A program made the translations under genes and the position numbers. Of a stretch of 64,000 bases of DNA, positions 42,859 through 53,136 are shown piece by piece. The notes under the pieces are model-generated. The model was not told the origin of the DNA and searched no databases. It saw nothing but the letters and a program-made list of their open reading frames with translations. Positions within the stretch are counted from its first letter, which is position 1; each line of letters opens with the position of its first letter. Origin of the DNA: Cydia pomonella (lineage: Eukaryota > Arthropoda > Insecta > Lepidoptera > Tortricidae); assembly GCF_033807575.1 (NCBI RefSeq), contig NC_084729.1:3038001-3102000 (forward strand), written 5' to 3'.

Positions 42859-42995
42859 GATGTGGAAATGGCTACTCACTGTGTGAGCTGGCCCGGGAAG
42901 GCTTCACCAAGCTGCTGGGAGTAGATTATTGTCAAGAAGCCATCACACTCGCTGAGAAGGTGTCTAAGAGGGAGTTCCCGATTATTGACTTTAAG
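42859..42995 (+). CDS. Eef1akmt2: EEF1A lysine methyltransferase 2-like, exon 2
   Basis: Acceptor ATTACAG ends at 42858; donor GTACAC begins at 42996. Its first two bases finish the split Gly codon so that motif I reads DLGCGNGYSL across the junction, the SAM-binding loop. It continues LGVDYCQEAITLAE, where Asp binds the SAM ribose, and ends in FPIIDFK in phase 0. A partial duplicate of this exon lies 36 bp into the next intron. Confidence 0.9.
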
Positions 42996-43031
42996 GTACA
43001 CATATGAAAATAACTATATATAAAAAAATGC

Positions 43032-43161
43032 CTACTCACTGTACGAGCTGGTTTGGGAAGGGTTCACCAAGCTGCTGGGAGTAGATTATTGTCAAGATGC
43101 CATCACACTCGCCGAGGTGTCCCCGCAGGAGGAGCAGGAGTTCCCGATTATTGACTTTAAG
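43032..43161 (+). pseudogene. Partial duplicate of exon 2
   Basis: Repeats the exon from TACTCACTG to the GGT donor with substitutions. The acceptor and the CGNG codons are missing and small insertions alter the SKRE region. The donor (AAGGTATAA) remains. Not expected to be spliced normally. Confidence 0.85.
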
Positions 43162-43189
43162 GTATAACTATATACACATAGCCTAGACA

Positions 43190-44145
43190 TATCGACCGGA
43201 AACAGGGCTCGGAAACCGTTTTATTTTTCAAACCGGTTTCATTTATTCACCTGGGAACAAAGAGGATTTCGTTTCCGGTTACAGTTAAATTACTGTTCTT
43301 TTGAGACAACGGTTTATGTCAAATACATTCTAATTTTGTTCTTGAGGATCGAAATTAACCGGTTAAATTGATAATATCTAATGACTGTGTACAACCGACT
43401 GCCGGGACATGTCACGAATGCGCCGTCATTAATGAGTTTTAAAATGCAACTGAAAAAATGGCTTATCGAGCACACTTTCTATAGCTTTAATGAGTTTATA
43501 GAGTACACAAAACAAGTACCTAAAAACTTAGATTTAATATTAATTTTATTTTTTTATTATTATGTAAAATGTTCAAAATCATGTTTTGTAAATAGTTCAA
43601 GTTCAAGTTTCTTTATTTGGCCAAGTAACAACAGAACGTTACATCTAGCATGTCAAAATACAGGTCATTGCTAAAACTAATCATGCAATGTCTTATTAGG
43701 TATATAGGTAGACAAAATTATATAAATCAATAATATTGTGACATATAATATGAATTATTATGAATAAATATATGAATATGAATATCGAGATAGAACGAGT
43801 AAGTCTTGCTGTCTCTTTCACGTGTGACACTGAGTGTAACCGATAGTCTCCGAGAAATGAGAGTAACTGGTTATTATATCGTTCCCCGCGAACCATAAAA
43901 TTCCGTTCCCTCTTTTGTAGCTCGTGTCATCTATGATGACGCGTAGATTTGTCAAATCTAACCTTTAACAACATGACTTTACGAGTCAAGGCACGCGTCT
44001 TCGTGAATGACACAATCTAAACCGGTTAGGAGATAAACTATTTTTTAGTTTGTGCTCCATCAATTAACCGGTTTTCAAATAACGAAATAATATAACGGTT
44101 TTAGCACGATATTAATAGGTATTTCAATACCGGGTCGGAGCCCTG
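43190..44145. repeat. AACCGGTT-rich repeat interrupted by a LINE fragment
   Basis: Repeated AACCGGTT words at 43230-43370 and 44010-44145, with a CAATACCGGGTCGGAGCCC end. A similar stretch is at 59700-59860. The middle is occupied by the LINE tail at 43381-43625. Confidence 0.5.
43381..43625 (+). mobile_element. CR1/Daphne-like LINE 3' fragment
   Basis: Encodes YNRLPGHVTNAPSLMSFKMQ, then HTFYSFNEFIEY, close to the tails of the three long LINEs here. Ends in a GTTCAAGTTCAAG tail, yet another repeat type. Lies in intron 2. Confidence 0.8.
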
Positions 44146-44149
44146 ATCG

Positions 44150-44345
44150 GTCACCGTATTCAATGGAGGCCTGTAACTCTAGGGGTTATGCGCGTTGCCG
44201 ACCCTTTAAAAACCTGTACTCTAATTTTTTGAAGAACCCCATACTGAATCCCCTCGAGAAAACCTCGTCAGGGAGCTAATTCCACAGCCGGACCATCCGC
44301 GGGAAGAAATTCCTCTTAAGCCGAACAGTGCGCGCCCTTTTAGGT
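44150..44345. repeat. Dispersed repeat G relative
   Basis: GCGCGTTGCCGACCC followed by GAAAACCTCGTCAGGGAGCT and CCGCGGGAAGAAATTCCTCT. Belongs to the family of 10966-11177 by shared motif. Confidence 0.5.
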
Positions 44346-44391
44346 TCTAGCATGTGAGTCGTTATAAATCAATTTTCTTCACTCATTTCAG

Positions 44392-44548
44392 GTATTCGAC
44401 ATAACAGAGGACGCCGTGTCCGAAGTAGGCACATTCGGTGTGGTACACGACAAAGGCACATACGATGCAGTCAGTCTACATCCAGAGAACGCCAAAGAAC
44501 GGCGACAGAAGTACATAGACCAGGTGGCGGCCATTATGGAACCTGACG
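44392..44548 (+). CDS. Eef1akmt2: EEF1A lysine methyltransferase 2-like, exon 3
   Basis: Acceptor TTTCAG ends at 44391, donor GTAAGAAT begins at 44549. Encodes VFDITEDAVSEVGTFGVVHD, then KGTYDAVSLHP, the family motif Asp-Lys-Gly-Thr-(Phe/Tyr)-Asp, and IMEPDG. Leaves phase 1, finished by exon 4. A deleted copy of this exon follows in the next intron. Confidence 0.9.
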
Positions 44549-44582
44549 GTAAGAATAATCTTAACTGATGACGTGGTTCTGG

Positions 44583-44682
44583 GCACATTGGTGGTACCCG
44601 ACAAAAGCCGTCAGTCTACATCCAGAGAACGCCAAGGAGAGGCAGATGTACATAGACCAGGTGGACATGATGGAGCCGGACG
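44583..44682 (+). pseudogene. Partial duplicate of exon 3
   Basis: Begins GCACATTGGTGGTACCCGAC and runs to CCGGACGGTAAGAATC, keeping the donor and the segment SLHPENAKE but lacking the acceptor, the TYDA codons and several others. Non-functional. Confidence 0.85.
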
Positions 44683-45269
44683 GTAAGAATCCTTATCTTA
44701 GCATATAGGTATCTTGATTAATTTTGTAAATAGGCAATTACCCAAAATGTCCCCATGAATGGAAATGTCTCCATAGGCTCAATTCCAAAGACTCTCAAAG
44801 ATACAATAAGATAACTGTTGCGAATACAACTTATTATTATATAAAAATATTCCCAATGCAGTAGCTAAACGCAGCCGTCGGGCTCGGCTATTATTCGGAG
44901 GCTTTTCAAAAGCACCAATAGGAGCGCTCCACATATTCTGTATCGCGGCCAGTTAGAAGCACCTAAATTTAAACCACCTTTTGTACTGATCAAATATAGA
45001 GTGATCTTGCACACTATTTCATCATCCTCCATACTATCAACACCCACTTTCTACATTTAACCGTTTTGGTAAGAATCCTTGTAAACCAGTACCTTTTGGA
45101 AGATTATACCTAACACTTCATTATAAATCGAAGTTTTATTTGAGTCGTCGAGATCCTGACCTGCGGCGGCTACAATAACATAAGCCTAATTAAGTACGAG
45201 TATGTTAGGCGGATCCACACTCGCTGCCGACTTCATTTGCGGTAAAGTTGTAACTTAAACTTCAAGACC

Positions 45270-45541
45270 GAGTGGTGACGTGGGTGACGTCATTACCAAG
45301 CTAAAATGGAGTTGGGCGAGACATGTTGCCAGGCAGAGTGATGGCAGGTGGACCAAAATGTTGACGGATTGGTGGCCGCTTTCGGATGAAAGAAGCGCCT
45401 GGCGTCCGTTGGCTCGTTGGGTGGAATCCACCCGGAGGATGACATCGAAAGATTACGGGACACTTCTGGATGCGACTAGCCCAGGACCGGGATAAGTGGC
45501 GTACACGAAGAGTGGCCTATGCCAAAGGGAATTTGAAATAG
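45270..45541 (+). mobile_element. RTE-type LINE C-terminal remnant
   Basis: Plus frames: ITKLKWSWARHVARQSDGRW, LTDWWPLSDERSAWRPLARW, then after a shift AQDRDKWRT and VAYAKGNLK with stop. Typical end of RTE-like endonuclease-RT proteins. A family A MITE half starts at its stop codon. Confidence 0.75.
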
Positions 45542-45720
45542 AGGTAGATTGTCAAAAAAAACTTTATAGCCACAGTAAATTTACGCCAATCTTTTGACAC
45601 ATTAAACTTTTAGAACGCCATTTGACTTTCATCCTTATTATTTCACTGATATATGTTAAATATCAAAAAGTGGCGCCATCTAATAGATCAAAGGCCAAAG
45701 GTGTGGCGGCATCGTTTCGA
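45536..45720. mobile_element. Left half copy of MITE family A
   Basis: AAATAGAGGTAGATTGTC onward matches 23-210, including CACAGTAAATTTAC and GGCCAAAGGTGTGGCG. The right arm is missing. Confidence 0.75.
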
Positions 45721-45796
45721 GCGAGTTACTAGATTTTGTGTATCTTCTTAATTTCATGGCCACTGCGAAATAATTTAATTTTAATAACAATTCGAA

Positions 45797-46076
45797 GCAC
45801 TGGTGGCCTAGCGGTAAGAGTCGCACCCTCTTTCAATCCGGAGGTCGCTGGTTCAAACCCTGGCTCGTACTGAGATTTTCGGAACGGAAAAACAGTCGCT
45901 TTTCGGTGAAGGAAAACATTGTGAGGGAACCTGAATAATCCCAACAAGGCCTAGTTTACCCTCTGGTTTAGAAGGTCAGATGGTAGTCGCTTTCGTAAAA
46001 ATTAGAGCCAACGTCAATTCTAAGAATTAGTTGCCATGCTTCCATGAGCCGTGGCAAAAATGCTGGGACAACGCGA
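45797..46076 (+). mobile_element. SINE family 2, full copy
   Basis: tRNA-like head GCACTGGTGGCCTAGCGGT (A box) with B box GGTTCAAACCC, then body CTTTTCGGTGAAGGAAAAC to GAGCCGTGGC. It ends ~48 bp before exon 4 of the methyltransferase, close to the branch-point region. Confidence 0.85.
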
Positions 46077-46123
46077 GGAAGAACAATTCTATTTTTATGC
46101 ACTGAACGTTTTATTGTTTCCAG

Positions 46124-46290
46124 GTATATTCGTAATAACTTCGTGCAACTGGACAGAAGACGAACTTGCGAGCCAGTTCGCCCACCGGTTTAGAGCAAAG
46201 TGTATCATACCCACCCCGCAGTTCAAGTTCGGGGGTAAAGTCGGTGGGGTGGTGTCGTCAGTTGTTTTTGTACATAAGGATAGTAAATAG
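46124..46290 (+). CDS. Eef1akmt2: EEF1A lysine methyltransferase 2-like, exon 4
   Basis: Acceptor TTGTTTCCAG ends at 46123. Encodes IFVITSCNWTEDELASQFAH with the family motif Ser-Cys-Asn-Trp-Thr, then PTPQFKFGGK and the C-terminus VVFVHKDSK with TAG at 46288. The total coding length is 657 nt in four exons (196, 137, 157, 167). All junctions are GT-AG and in phase, so the gene appears intact. The 3' flank contains a long inverted repeat within 40 bp. Confidence 0.9.
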
Positions 46291-46328
46291 ATTGGTTATA
46301 TACAGTAGTTTTATTTAACGTCTCATGT

Positions 46329-46656
46329 AACCAATGGCATAGAGAAATAAGAAGTAATAGAGTGCTCACTCCATACATCAGTTTTGATACCAAAATGCTT
46401 ATTATTTTCGCAGTCGACATCTAGCATCGAGTAGCGGAACTCTCAGAACTCCTACGCTTACTCTGGTTATAATATTAGCGGAAAATCGTTGAGCATTAGA
46501 CTCTTTGTTTGCCGCGATATCTATTGTGGAGTAGCAGTATTGAGAGTTCCGCTACTCGATGGTAGATGTCGACTGCGAAAATAATAAGCATTTTGGTACC
46601 AAAACTGATGTATGGAGTGAGCACTCTATTACTTTTTATTTCTTTATGCCAATGGC
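46329..46656. mobile_element. Palindromic MITE, family L, in the 3' flank
   Basis: Arms of about 115 bp (46329-46445 and 46541-46656) share TCGACATCTA, AATAATAAGCATTTTGGTA and GTGAGCACTCTATTACTT in inverse orientation. If transcribed in the 3' UTR it would form a long RNA hairpin. Confidence 0.8.
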
Positions 46657-46739
46657 AAAAATTGGCCGAAGACCAACCCATGTGGCGTCGTGTTACTCGT
46701 GTTATTCATGATGGTCAATCCAAGCACGACGATGCCTGG

Positions 46740-47300
46740 TTTACCTCTTTAACCTCTTGAACGCCAGACAGCGAAGGAATTTGCCGTGCCCCGGACGCAG
46801 GCGATCACGATTATTTAAGCGAAATTGAACTTTACGGAGTCGCGCGTTAGTCCCTATTGCATTGGCGAAACTGTCGGCTGTAGCCGTCGTTGGCGTCCTT
46901 GGCAAGTATTTCAGATGTCCGAGGCCATAGCCGACGGTGGCGGTCAAAAGGTTAAAAGAGACTCGTACGAGGCGCCACGAGCAGGCCTCCAACCCTCGCC
47001 CACCTGGGCAAGCATACACCTGCCGCGGACGAGGGATCCTCTCTCGCATAGGGCTACACAGCCACGAACGCAAGTGCCGTTACCAGGATGCTGCTTAAAA
47101 CATCTCACACAGATGTAAGTGGCTCCTGAGGTATTTCCTTTGCGTTACGACATCGGGATTCTTCAAGAAACGGCTATTTAGGGTTCTCAAGGGTCGGCAA
47201 CGCGTAAGTGGCTTCAGTGATGTTGCTTATGTCCATGGGCGACGACGACCGCTTCACAGCAGACGGCACGTTTGCTGACTATCACAAAAAACTGGACAGA
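46740..47300. repeat. GC-richer dispersed repeat region
   Basis: Includes GGGTCGGCAACGCGTAAGTG and TCCATGGGCGACGACGACC, short motifs of the repeat G family in inverse orientation. Frames on both strands at 46741-47118 show no domain. Confidence 0.45.
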
Positions 47301-47677
47301 AGATGAGCCAGTTGTGACCTGTCTGGCCTAGTCGCTAGTGACTTTCTTCCTGAGTCAAGGGTGTTATCAACGAATTTAAGGGTGTTCGCTAGCTGGCGCG
47401 GTTGCACGGAACAGGTGAGCGGGTCGTCGAAAAATAGTACCTATGAGCAACGCTAACTGGCGCGGACGCCTGCGACGGATCTTACAATGATTTAGATTAG
47501 ATTTCCCACGTGACGCGGACGCCTTAATTGCTCAGTTTCATTGGTCGATAAGACCCGTATGCGGAGTGCAGCAGATTTCCATAAAACATGCCATAGGGCC
47601 CGCATTTGGGGAACTGTTTTCATTGGCCGATAGGGCCTGTATGCGGGGTGCGGGAGATTTCTAAAACGCATGCCATT
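47301..47677. other. Unassigned sequence with a short direct repeat
   Basis: A ~90 bp block with TTTCATTGGTCGATAAGACC and its variant TTTCATTGGCCGATAGGGCC occurs twice (about 47535 and 47618), leading into the 81-bp array. Confidence 0.5.
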
Positions 47678-47960
47678 ATGAGTTTCACTAGTCATTATAC
47701 CACCTTACCGCCTGCGGGGAGTTACCCGCATGCCGTATAGCGACCGAACTATCGACTTATGAGTTTCACTAGTCGTTATACCACCTTACCGCCTGCGGGG
47801 AGTTACCCGCATGCCGTATAGCGACCGAACTATCGACTTATGAGTTTCACTAGTCGTTATACCACCTTACCGCCTGCGGGGAGTTACCCGCATGCCGTAT
47901 AGCGACCGAACTATCGACTTATGACTTTCGCTAGTCGTTATACCGCCTGCGGGGAGTCCC
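47678..47960. repeat. Tandem array, 81 bp unit
   Basis: ATGAGTTTCACTAGTCGTTA starts units at 47678, 47759, 47840 and 47921: exactly 81 bp apart. Three are nearly identical, the last is degenerate. Each contains CGCCTGCGGGGAGTTACCCG. It borders the 3' end of the following LINE. Confidence 0.9.
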
Positions 47961-48053
47961 CGCACGCTTTATATCGACCAATTTTATTTATTCGTATGGC
48001 AAAAATAATACAATCGTTCATTCATATGTATGAAATATAGGTAGTTATATTTA

Positions 48054-49436
48054 TTACAGCAGTACGCCCAATTGCTGGATCCATTGGGTGACATTGTTGT
48101 CCAGGGTGAACAAGTCCACTGCCGGGTTGCCCTGGTATTTGGTGAGTGGGCATTCGCGGATAATATGGTCCATGCTCTGCACCGCAGCTCCACAATCGCA
48201 TGCTGGCGACTCTCTCCAGCCACATCTGTGTAGGAACTCTCGACATCGACCCCAACCGGTTCGTAATCGATTTAACTGGCACCAACTTCGTCTGGGTAGT
48301 GAGAAACCTGTAGGTTTTTCTGTAGGGTTGATGTTTGTCCCTAGGTTGGTAGGCAAGTTCTCATTCCATTCTTGGGTCCATCTCTCATTAATGTTGAAGG
48401 AGGTGTTTAAAAGTATTGAGGCAGTTTTATGTGGCGGTTGACGTGATTTCAGCCGGTTGGGTGGAGGTCTCTTGAACTCATTGTAGGCGGGTAGATTTGG
48501 TTTGGCCAGAATCTTCTGAGCTTCCCGGGTCAGAGCATGTTGCCTTCTTAAGTGCGGAGGAGCTATATGGCTCAGCACAGGTAGCCACTCTACGGGGGTG
48601 CTCTTGATGGTTCCTGTTATGCATCTCATAGCTTGTCTCGATTGCACATCCACCCGATGCACATGCGCACTGTTAAGCCACACCGGCGCGCAGTACTCTG
48701 CTGTGGAATAGACCAAGCTGAGGCAGGTGGTTCGAAGGACATCAGCATTTGCTCCCCAGGTAGTACCCGATAGCTTGTGCAAGATATTATTTCGGGTTTG
48801 TAGTTTCTTACCCAGCTTTTCGATATGTGGCGCATACGTAAGGCTGCGGTCGAGGGTCACGCCTAGATACTTTGGCGTCGGGTTGTACTGTATAGTTTTA
48901 CCCGAGAAAGTTATATTAGGTTGGTACTTGGCTATTTTATTGCAGAGATGGAATGTTGTTACTTCTGTTTTACTAGCGTTTGGGACCAGGCGCCATTTCT
49001 TGAAGTATCGTTCCAGCATGCCCAAGTCTTTGTTTAATATCTCTTCCGATGGTTCAAAGTGGGTACTTTGGCTGGTAATTACAATATCATCTGCATACAT
49101 AAATTTTCGACTGGTGGTTACGGGGATGTCATGTGTATACAAGTTAAAGAGAAGCGGGGCTAGAACAGAGCCTTGCGGAAGTCCGTTGTTGAGTGTTCGT
49201 ACACGACTCTGCTTATCACCAAGACGAACGGTGAATTCACGGTTACTTAGCATATTGTTGATCAACCCCACCATTCTTTTACATGGCACCGTTCTCATAA
49301 GTTTGTACATCAAGCCTTTTCTCCACACAGTATCATACGCAGCTGACAGGTCAATAAGAACTGCGACGGTCTTTTGTTTATTTTGGAAACCCGCTTCTAT
49401 GTGGGTATATCGACCAATGAAACTGAGCCATAACAT
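48054..49436 (-). CDS. 5'-truncated LINE reverse transcriptase
   Basis: A 460-codon frame that starts just before RT motif A: LIDLSAAYDTVWRKGLM, then GLPQGSVLAPLLFNLYTHDI, FMYADDIVI and VPNASKTEV. The C-terminus has CDCGAAVQSMDHIIRECPL, a Cys/His motif. The fingers and endonuclease are lost by 5' truncation near 49440, so it cannot act alone, but the remaining frame has no stop. It belongs to a Jockey- or RTE-like lineage different from the three long LINEs; clade uncertain. Confidence 0.8.
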   Translation of the reverse strand: MLWLSFIGRYTHIEAGFQNKQKTVAVLIDLSAAYDTVWRKGLMYKLMRTVPCKRMVGLINNMLSNREFTVRLGDKQSRVRTLNNGLPQGSVLAPLLFNLYTHDIPVTTSRKFMYADDIVITSQSTHFEPSEEILNKDLGMLERYFKKWRLVPNASKTEVTTFHLCNKIAKYQPNITFSGKTIQYNPTPKYLGVTLDRSLTYAPHIEKLGKKLQTRNNILHKLSGTTWGANADVLRTTCLSLVYSTAEYCAPVWLNSAHVHRVDVQSRQAMRCITGTIKSTPVEWLPVLSHIAPPHLRRQHALTREAQKILAKPNLPAYNEFKRPPPNRLKSRQPPHKTASILLNTSFNINERWTQEWNENLPTNLGTNINPTEKPTGFSLPRRSWCQLNRLRTGWGRCREFLHRCGWRESPACDCGAAVQSMDHIIRECPLTKYQGNPAVDLFTLDNNVTQWIQQLGVLL

Positions 49437-49440
49437 GGGG

Positions 49441-49997
49441 AGGTTTAGTACTTCGAAATAAAAATTAACTTCATCTGTGATATGAATATATTAAATTCTG
49501 CATAACCCTTAAAATATAGGCATATAAATAACATAATTGCATAACCCAAAACTACCATCAATCTACTTATTGGTGCATTCGGATAGTTTAAAATCAATTC
49601 CGAATTTGGGGTGATTTCGAAAGTGAACTGAAGCGTGGTAGAATTTTTTTCGGAATGAGGTCACACTAGCATATTATAAATGGTTTCAACAATCAGGAAG
49701 CCAAAAAATCCGTGATTTCTTTGGATTTGGCATTGACTTAGAGCATATATATATATTGACTTAGCTGTTGCCTTTCAGTAACTTAACCTAAACCTTGCAC
49801 AAGGTGCAAAAAATCGTAGGTATAAAGACATTTCCATGTGTGATATGGGTGTGCGAGTCAACATGCGAATGTGTTAATTCTTATCTAAATGTGCATGTCT
49901 CTTCGTGTTTGACATAGATATTTTTTGCATGTGTTATTTCTTCACCTCCCCGCAAAATTCGGCAGACATTTTTGTTCGCAAATACGACATAAGGCCA
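49441..49997. other. Intergenic sequence, nothing recognised
   Basis: AT-rich with no frame or clear repeat. Confidence 0.45.
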
Positions 49998-50151
49998 GAA
50001 TCGGACCAAGACAAGTCTGCAACGGATTTGATAGCGCACGCAGTGCAAGTGTTATTTATACGTCATAATTTCATATAAGTGTAACTTTTAAAATAACACT
50101 TGCACTGCGTGTGCTATTAAAATCGCTGCAGACTTGTCTTGGTCTGACTCT
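49998..50151. mobile_element. Palindromic MITE, family J, full copy
   Basis: Ends GAATCGGACCAAGACAAGTC and near complement; mirrored ACACTTGCACTGCG blocks. Other copies at 53363-53512 and 19871-19971. Confidence 0.8.
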
Positions 50152-50405
50152 AATCCAGTTATTGTATGATCTAAGGGCATTGTCAATAGCGCCATCTGTG
50201 TTAAGCTTTGCATGTCTCATTGCGCGCCATTTGAAAGTGCTTTGAAATTACCCGAATGCACCTTATCATTAATTCCCTAACCAAAACTAAATGCATATAG
50301 GAATATTTTACTATGTTTATTGTAGAATAATTTTCTCTTCGAAATGCTTGAACGAATATTAACGCATAATAACGCCAAATACAGGACATTTTTTAATATT
50401 TAATA

Positions 50406-50542
50406 CAGACTCCATCAGATATATCGGAGCGGTCAAGGTGCTCACAAATATCTGAACAGCTGCCTCTATTATCAAGGCGTTAGGGTGCGTCTTCAGATAT
50501 TTTTGAGTACCTCGGCCGCTCCGATATATCTGATGGCGACTG
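50406..50542. mobile_element. Palindromic MITE, family M, TA-flanked
   Basis: CAGACTCCATCAGATATATC and near complement ending GGCGACTG, each flanked by TA. A half copy is at 56285-56354. Confidence 0.8.
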
Positions 50543-50605
50543 TACGAGTTATTATGATAATAATTAATCATCTCGAAAAGTATGGTTCAAAAAACACCTT
50601 GTATA

Positions 50606-51079
50606 CACCGTGTTTTTTTTGATTTGCGTTAATTTCGAGGGTGCATTCCTGAGCTTAAATTAAGTAACTTTCTCAAAGACACCGATATTCTAATTAACTC
50701 CATTTCGGAGATAATCAATCATTAATTTTTATCTTATAAGGCCCTTACGAGCGTGTACGCTTGCCTTAGGGCCTGTTTACTTATTGATTAGTGTTTAGTG
50801 CGAGTTCATACATTTGCTACTAAACGTAAGTACTATCTCGGACGATCGACGTTCGAAATGACATTGATATGTCACAGTTTTCAATTGTTTCGTTGAGTTA
50901 AATGTAATGCCCGTGTTACAACAACGCTATATGCAACATTTAGTTACTTTTTATACAAATAAAAATAGTAAAAAAAAAAACAAAAAAATTTTTTTTTTTA
51001 AAATTAACTATGCCATTTAGTTTCCTTAAACGTACTTACCGATACCCCGAAGTTAACGAAATTCAATAAAAACACGGTG
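50606..51079. mobile_element. CACCGTG-family MITE, best-preserved copy
   Basis: Ends CACCGTGTTTTTTTTGATTT and AATAAAAACACGGTG, both flanked by TA. Interior matches 8586-9022 in inverse orientation throughout. Confidence 0.85.
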
Positions 51080-51892
51080 TATAGTTTATATAAACTTAAT
51101 GAGCTTACTAGATGGCGGTACAATCTTCGTCTACGTAAAAAACGCAGCTGTTAGAAAGAGAGGTATGTATTGTCTCTTTCTAACTATAGCTTGCGTCTCT
51201 ATAGCATGTGATAAATTAGAAGTTCTACAAGTTGAGATTATTTGAGTTGAACATAAGAAAATAATCCATTGAAACATCGACCTTAATGTCTACGCAAAAA
51301 GGTTTAAATTGTAATAGGCCTTTGTTAGTTTTGATATTCTCAATTAATTTCTTCTTAGGTTTCTTATAGTTCATCTCTCTATAAAATTGTGCTGTCACTG
51401 TCACACCAAAAGCATAAAACGTAGAAATACATATATTACATACTTCCAAATAATCATCTCTGATTTATACTAGGGAATTTCTATACAATAAAAAATATGT
51501 TACGTGTACAATATTTATTTTGTTTTACAGGGGGGCAAAGTTGTTGTTTAACCCCTCATGCTAATATTGATACCCGAACAAACGAAAGATTCCAAAATTG
51601 AACCACGATCGTAGCGAGTCGTTCGAAAAGCGAAATCATAAGCGTTGCGAGGGTTAAAATAAACTTTGCTCCCGACTGTAACACAAAATTTTTTACCACA
51701 CAATTTCAATACGAGGAAAATATTAATTGCAAAACATTACAAATCAAATTCAAATGAAATCATCACTCAATTCTGTTAATAGCTATTAGCAAAGACTCCC
51801 AAATATGCACCAGATTACTTTGCCACACATGTGGATAAATTGCAACTTTTTTTACCAGTTTTTAAAGGACAAAAGCTTTTGCAAGCTAAGTT
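51080..51892. other. Intergenic sequence with one unrecognised frame
   Basis: A minus-strand frame at 51225-51449 (74 codons) encodes no recognisable domain. No other feature was seen. Confidence 0.4.
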
Positions 51893-52112
51893 ATTTACGA
51901 TACAAGTGCAGAAAATTCGCAACGAGTGTGGTGGTAAATTAAAACACGACCGATGGGAGTGTTTTAAATCGACACGATTTGCGAATTACATATTTGCACA
52001 TGTATCGTACATCGTTTTACAGTACATATGGCTTTTTAAAGTTTCGACATATGCACAGAAAGTGCTCATTCCCGCACACGCACGGGAAAGTAGCACCATA
52101 TGTACTGTAAAA
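51893..52112 (+). mobile_element. MITE family E copy 3, diverged
   Basis: Same landmarks as copy 1 (AAATTAAAACACGACCG, TACAGTACATATGG) with many substitutions; the oldest copy here. Confidence 0.75.
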
Positions 52113-52474
52113 TTATTTTTAACCCCGGCTTAGTAACTTCTGCTGCTATATGGTAACTCTACTTTCATAACATTTTCATGAAAACGATTAGCAGATTAGA
52201 TTTTGATAAGATATATAATCACTTTTGCCGAGTGTTACGAGAGATAATATACTGTGTTTCAATACTCGCATCTATTGGCTAACAATTCGACAGTGGAATT
52301 AGTGGAAACCTTATCGATAAATATTATCTATAATTAAAAATATGTATAAAATGCTATTATAAGGTGCGAACCCGATTTTAACCACCAACTTTTGAGGCCA
52401 AAAGAGGGCCAAAATGTTATATCTTTTACGTTTACGTTACGTTCAATTTTTTTAATGTATTCCACCACCTTACA

Positions 52475-52625
52475 GAAAACCGCAGCCAAATAACACTAGA
52501 CCCTACTCATAGTGTTGTGTTCCTGCCGGTGAGTAAGGTTGCCAGAGCTCAACGAGAGGGGGGGGGGGGGGCACGTAACTTCTCTGGTCGGGCCGTATGC
52601 TTGTTAGCCAACGACGTAGTATAAA
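52475..52625. repeat. Dispersed repeat G, inverted copy
   Basis: Shares GCAGCCAAATAACACTAGAC, GTTGTGTTCCTGCCGGTGAG and GGGCCGTATGCTTGTT with 10966-11177. Contains a 14-base G run. Confidence 0.75.
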
Positions 52626-52746
52626 AAAAATTGTACATAAAAAGTTAATGTTGCGGTAAAACTGGCAAAGGTTACTGGTCACTTTTTGACATTTATCAAT
52701 AAGGATATTTAGACTACGCCCCATAATGACATCATCGCCATCAAAA

Positions 52747-52975
52747 TAGTACATTACGATACAAGTGCGAAAAATAGGAAATTCGAAACGAGTGGCGATA
52801 AATTAAAACACGACCGAAGGGAGTGTTTTAAATCGACACGAGTTGCGAATTACCTATTCGCACATGTATCGTACAACGTTTTACAGTACATATGGCCCTT
52901 TAAATGTTTGACACAGTAACGTAATATGCTACTTCTCGCACTAGTGCTATAAAGTAGCCCCATATGTACTGTAAA
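52747..52975 (+). mobile_element. MITE family E copy 4
   Basis: Nearly identical to 55463-55692, from TAGTACATTACGATAC to TACTGTAAA. Confidence 0.85.
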
Positions 52976-53136
52976 GGCGTTTTACACTAAGTTACAATGA
53001 GATGTTTTTTTTTTAAATTGGTATTAACTCTGAAACTGGCGAAATCCAGAAAAGTTTATATGACATTTTAGTCTCTAAATGTGATCAGGAATACACTGTT
53101 AATATCTTTCGGTTTCCTCGTGTTACACCGTGTATA

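Larger units (their letters stand above)
52370..53130. mobile_element. Mariner-like element split by two insertions
   Basis: GATTTTAACCACCAACTTTT at the left and TTAGTCTCTAAATGTGATCA then GTTACACCGTG-TA at the right match the 1376-1844 family. Between them lie a repeat G piece and a family E MITE. Confidence 0.55.

Noticed and set aside
42996..43161. Alternative exon 2 (mutually exclusive splicing)
   Set aside because: The copy has no acceptor and lacks the SAM-binding Gly-rich codons, so it is a pseudo-exon rather than an alternative exon.
46741..47118. Overlapping 97- and 110-codon frames
   Set aside because: They lie in a GC-richer dispersed repeat region and show no domain.
48727..49461. 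244-codon plus-strand frame
   Set aside because: Antisense to the truncated reverse transcriptase at 48054-49436.
51225..51449. Small minus-strand gene of 74 codons
   Set aside because: No domain, no splice context and no paralogue in the window; left uncalled.
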